A program made the position numbers and the translations under genes. Of a DNA stretch of 33,453 bases, positions 32,026 to 33,453 are shown piece after piece. Source of the stretch: Erysipelothrix aquatica (GTDB lineage Bacteria; Bacillota_I; Bacilli_A; Erysipelotrichales; Erysipelotrichaceae); NCBI RefSeq assembly GCF_009828775.2, contig NZ_WTSY02000023.1, forward strand, positions 1-33,453. The letters run 5' to 3'. Each line of letters starts with the position of its first letter. Within the stretch, counting starts at the first letter, position 1. Under the pieces are notes generated by a model, which had not been told where the DNA came from, did no database searches, and saw only the letters and a program-made list of their open reading frames with translations.

Positions 32026-32762
32026 TGAACCGTCTTGTCATTAGTATAGGTAATACCCATACCCGATGGGGATTTATGCATAATGGAATCCTAAAACAAT
32101 TTAAAATTGCGAATGTCGAGACGGTCGAAACAGTGAATCAGGCGATTACAGATTCAACTACGAATCTTTCGGCACAATTTGATTCAATCAAAGTAGCATC
32201 AGTAGTCCCATCACGCACAGACCACCAGATTAATTTGTTAGAAGGTACTTATTTAAGTACAGTTGACCAGGTAAGACTGAGTGATTTACAAAAGGTCGAT
32301 TTCACTGTGTACGATGGCCTTGGGATTGATCGCGCTCTCATTGTTCACGAGGTTTTTAGAACAACTGAAAGCGCAGCAATAATCATCGATTTTGGTACAG
32401 CGATGACTGTCAACGTTGTCGATAAAACAGGGGTCTTTGTTGGCGGAACCATAGTTCCTGGACATCAAGCGATGCTTAATGCTATGCATGTTAGTACTGC
32501 GGCATTACCTGAATTGCTTCCGGAATGTACGCCACACGATTGGCTTGGTGATTCAACACCGTCAGCGATGCAATCAGGAACAGCTTATATGATTGCAAGT
32601 TATGTAAATTCACTAATTAAGACAATGGCCACCCGCTTCGTGCCGTTAAATGTAGTAGCAACGGGTGGTGGTTATAAATCGATACAATCGTTAGTGACTA
32701 GCGATATTGAAGTTATTGACGATTTAATTCTAAGGAGTTTATTGAATTATGATGCAGCATAA
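32022..32762 (+). CDS. coaX: type III pantothenate kinase (with unusual first motif)
   Basis: CoaX phosphorylates pantothenate, the first step to CoA. The 246-residue protein has GLGIDRALIVHEV (Asp103) and IIDFGTAMTVNVVD (Asp123) followed by GGTIVPGHQAMLNAM, all typical of CoaX. The first phosphate motif, normally DxGNT, reads SIGNTHTRWG with Ser8 in place of Asp, which may lower or alter activity. Context with coaB and coaC strongly supports the identity. ATG 32022 overlaps coaC (ATGA); ATG 32025 is also possible. Confidence 0.9.
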   Translation: MMNRLVISIGNTHTRWGFMHNGILKQFKIANVETVETVNQAITDSTTNLSAQFDSIKVASVVPSRTDHQINLLEGTYLSTVDQVRLSDLQKVDFTVYDGLGIDRALIVHEVFRTTESAAIIIDFGTAMTVNVVDKTGVFVGGTIVPGHQAMLNAMHVSTAALPELLPECTPHDWLGDSTPSAMQSGTAYMIASYVNSLIKTMATRFVPLNVVATGGGYKSIQSLVTSDIEVIDDLILRSLLNYDAA

Positions 32763-33330
32763 AACTAAGAATCTAACGACCCTTGCATTGCTATGTGCGC
32801 TGCTAATGATGTTGGCATTAACGCCGTTAGGATTTCTGCAAATAGGCCCTGTCCGTTTAACATTTATCCATCTCCCTGTGATTGTAGGGGGGATTTTACT
32901 TGGAACCAAAGGTGGGTTGATTATGGGGTTCATCTTTGGGCTTGCGAGTCTTTGGACGAATACGATGGCACCATCTCTTTTATCATTTATGTTTTCGCCT
33001 TTAATTCCACTTCCAGGGACAACCCAAGGATCGTTGTGGGCAATGGTTATTTGTTTTGGACCACGGATGTTACTAGGATTTTTATCTGGATATTTGTATC
33101 AAAAAGACTTCAGAGGATTTAAACTGGGAGTTTGTGTTACACTGATCCACACGATGCTAGTCTTTGGCGGTATGTTGCTTTTCTTTGCTCCTGTCCTCCA
33201 GGAGGTACTGCATGTATCCATTTCGGGGTTATTTATGTTTTTAGGAACGCTTCTTTTAACAAATGCTATTCCAGAAGCCTTTACGGCTGGATTTATAACA
33301 AAATACAGTATTCCTCGAGATCACAAATAA
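32749..33330 (+). CDS. ECF transporter S component, probably pantothenate (PanT-like)
   Basis: The 193-residue membrane protein has about six hydrophobic segments and the S-component look of ECF importers: a TLALLCALLMMLALTPLG first helix, IGPVRLTFIHLPVIVGGILLG, and PRMLLGFLSGYLY. It would bind a vitamin and work with a shared EcfT/EcfA module encoded elsewhere. Because it overlaps coaX by 14 bases and follows coaB-coaC, pantothenate is the likeliest substrate; this is inference from context. AAGGAG lies 11 bases before ATG 32749. Confidence 0.82.
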   Translation: MMQHKTKNLTTLALLCALLMMLALTPLGFLQIGPVRLTFIHLPVIVGGILLGTKGGLIMGFIFGLASLWTNTMAPSLLSFMFSPLIPLPGTTQGSLWAMVICFGPRMLLGFLSGYLYQKDFRGFKLGVCVTLIHTMLVFGGMLLFFAPVLQEVLHVSISGLFMFLGTLLLTNAIPEAFTAGFITKYSIPRDHK

Positions 33331-33354
33331 AAAACATGGGCTAGCCATGTTTTT
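33331..33354. terminator. terminator of the CoA cluster
   Basis: AAAACATGG and CCATGTTTT pair around GCTAG with T-run; A-run upstream makes it usable from both sides. Confidence 0.8.
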
Positions 33355-33369
33355 CCTAAATTCAAATCT

Positions 33370-33400
33370 CAACCGCACCACCAAGGTGCGGTTGTTTTTG
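33370..33400 (+). terminator. second terminator before the right-edge gene
   Basis: CAACCGCACC and GGTGCGGTTG form a perfect 10-bp stem around ACCAA, followed by TTTTTG. Two terminators in 70 bases isolate the CoA cluster from the next gene. Confidence 0.85.
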
Positions 33401-33440
33401 TATAATAAAAGGAGCCCACCCGACTAAAAGGAGCTCCCAT

Positions 33441-33453
33441 ATGAAGTATAAGC
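33441..33453 (+). CDS. start of a gene cut by the right edge, possibly an IS30-type transposase
   Basis: ATG 33441 follows AAAAGGAG by 7 bases and gives MKYK before the window ends. IS30-family transposases often start MKYKHL or similar, and the left edge ends an IS30-type transposase, but four residues cannot prove it. TATAAT at 33400-33405 may be its promoter -10. Confidence 0.35.

Overview
The window looks like chromosome of a low-GC Gram-positive bacterium of the class Erysipelotrichia. Erysipelothrix is my best guess, from protein style and gene order recalled from memory, not from a search. Ribosome binding sites are AGGAGG-type, promoters are TTGACA/TATAAT-type, intrinsic terminators are frequent, and TGA is a normal stop (the one tRNA is tRNA-Trp with a CCA anticodon). 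Most of the window is housekeeping sequence. It is bounded on the left by the last codons of an IS30-type transposase and on the right by the first four codons of a gene that may be another one.

Layout. 1-143: transposase end and terminator. 142-759: SseB-like protein (minus). 946-2243: metK behind an S-box-like (SAM) leader. 2313-3374: tmcAL (minus). 3470-9983: trmB, M42 aminopeptidase, lipoprotein, a charged SPxFG-motif protein, murC, a YtxG-like and a YtxH-position protein, and ccpA; this order resembles the trmB...ytoP...murC-ytxG-ytxH...ccpA order of Bacillus subtilis. 10088-10752: structured C-rich-loop leader or small RNA, then a Nudix hydrolase. 10718-14597 (minus): def, rnjA (RNase J), a degenerate metallophosphoesterase, mnmM. 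14735-16512: ftsW-rsmD. 16650-19847: a LicD-type phosphotransferase and a CtpE-like P-type ATPase, with a dyad over the promoter. 19933-21846: GDCCVxC mini-protein, a 79-aa unknown and a Y-family polymerase. 21953-23335: two small membrane proteins, a long non-coding stretch and tRNA-Trp. 23415-26882: pyrR, a glycosyltransferase fused to RecX, and a YhaM-type exoribonuclease. 27024-28658: DUF2785 protein and a HEAT-like protein. 28941-30727: rpsP-khpA-rimM-trmD. 30809-33330: coaB-coaC-coaX and an ECF S component.

How genes work together. RNase J, peptide deformylase, MnmM, RsmD, TrmB, TrmD, TmcAL, RimM, KhpA and S16 all serve translation and RNA metabolism. MurC and FtsW serve wall synthesis and division. 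LicD probably decorates surface polymers. coaB, coaC, coaX and the ECF component form a compact vitamin B5-to-CoA module: uptake, phosphorylation, cysteine ligation, decarboxylation.

Most noteworthy: the GT4-RecX fusion; the phosphoesterase with nearly all metal ligands replaced; the RNA upstream of the Nudix gene with a 22-nt C-rich loop on a long stem, a terminator and a G-rich ribosome binding site; interlocking palindromes over the ytxG-ytxH-ccpA promoter; an atypically small S-box leader at metK; and a type III pantothenate kinase lacking the first conserved Asp. I saw no CRISPR array, prophage or toxin system.
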